From Hybos culiciformis (lineage: Eukaryota; Arthropoda; Insecta; Diptera; Hybotidae): 64,000 nucleotides of DNA. The notes beneath the pieces are model-generated. The model was not told the DNA's origin, made no database searches, and was given only the letters and a program-made list of their open reading frames with translations. The DNA lies in contig OZ023275.1 of assembly GCA_964007475.1 (NCBI GenBank), positions 31,749,619-31,813,618 on the forward strand, in the 5' to 3' direction. Below, one piece after another: positions 63,019 through 64,000 of this stretch (positions are counted from its first letter, which is position 1; each line of letters begins with the position of its first letter). The translations under genes were made by a program, and so were the position numbers.

Positions 63019-64000
63019 TATACTCAATTTATTTTGAATTTTTGCATTCGTTTACCTCTGGAGATTTCTCAATTCTTCGTGCGAAAACAAGAAAATGTTT
63101 TCTGATGTTGGATTTTTCAAAATTTTCCTCAGCCTCACTATGTAATCTGTAACTTAAGAACGCTATAAACTAATTGATAATTTATTTATATTATAATATA
63201 ATTATTGAATGAAACATTAACACAACGTATATTATCCAAACTTATTTATCTTATACCATGTACATTTTCAATTGAAATTATAGTCAAATTAAAAAAAAAA
63301 TAATTTTATAGTTTTTAATTCATTACGAAAACCTAAAAAATCATTGTATTTAAAGTACTTTTGACGTATTTAAAATATAATGAAGTGAAACAAAGTGATT
63401 TTTTACCTTAGGCGACAAGTAAATCGGAATTTATTAGAAATATTATAATATTATATCTTTATTATTATTTGTTTTTTTTTATTATTTATATAAAAATAAT
63501 TATCAAGATCTTAATGCCTTATCTTATAATCTAAGTTTTTTTTTTTTATTAATAAAAAATATTTTTTTTTTTTTTTACTATGCAGTTCTGTTGAACTGAA
63601 TTTTAAAAAAATCAAATAAAAATAAATATTAATTGGAAAAATTGAATCAATATTATAAAGTTTAAATTCATATTATAACAAAGGAAAATTTTATGGGACA
63701 CAATTATTGGCCAGCGTTAAGGTGAAAATTATTTTTTTTTTAATTTTAGTTAAATTCTACTTATATAAATATAACATAGTTTTAAACTTATAAGATTGTA
63801 AAACAAAATTATGAAATATATTATCAAGAATCAAGTCCTATATAATGGTTTCAACTTTGGAAGACAAATTGCAATTGGAATCAAATTGAAAGCAATAAGC
63901 TTTGGATAAAAAATCAAAAGAGTCAGGCTTCATTTATGAGTTCGAGATAATAAGCTGCTGAAAATTGAATATTTTTTTCAATGATGGCAAACTAATTATA
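63019..64000. other. AT-rich non-coding stretch
   Basis: No gene is supported to the window edge; only T-runs and short AT-rich words are seen. Confidence 0.6.

Overview
This window looks like eukaryotic non-coding DNA, most likely intergenic or intronic sequence from an arthropod (probably insect) nuclear genome. By eye it is about four-fifths A+T and full of long A and T runs and short AT microsatellites. No open frame exceeds 121 codons and none encodes a protein I recognise, apart from one decayed transposase fragment. I found no convincing tRNA, rRNA, snRNA or protein-coding exon. The host assignment rests on composition and transposon content, not on a gene. I cannot name a species.

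The information is in repeats, and the GC-richer pockets nearly all coincide with them. Five insertions have terminal inverted repeats and exact 8-bp target duplications, the signature of hAT transposons: 9016-9736, 45005-46277, 45686-46098 (nested in the previous one), 56350-60282, and 57024-57496 (nested in the previous one). The 413-bp insertion at 45686-46098 keeps a decayed antisense piece of hAT transposase. The others show no transposase and would depend on enzymes made elsewhere.

Region by region. 1-2185 is plain AT-rich DNA. 2186-2850 is a repeat islet: a long imperfect palindrome, four 62-bp tandem units each carrying a 3' splice-site-like tract, and short AATGTAAATACAAT repeats. 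9016-9736 is a hAT MITE. 11905-12803 is a complex dispersed repeat with a 136-bp tandem array. 17913-18061 is a templated-looking insertion copied from 19461-19549. 27422-27491 can fold like a microRNA precursor. 45005-46277 is the first nested hAT pair. 56350-60282 is a 3.9-kb hAT-ended composite with at least four further repeat structures inside. 62731-63018 is a foldback MITE. Everything between is AT-rich sequence with homopolymers, microsatellites and no supported gene.

The most unusual object is the palindrome array at 56674-56962 inside the composite. Ten copies of a 13-bp motif (GNCATTTGTCCGC) alternate in orientation. They form three 38-bp hairpins at exactly 59-bp spacing, and eight of the ten copies are placed with exact dyad symmetry about one point. 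I do not recognise this family.
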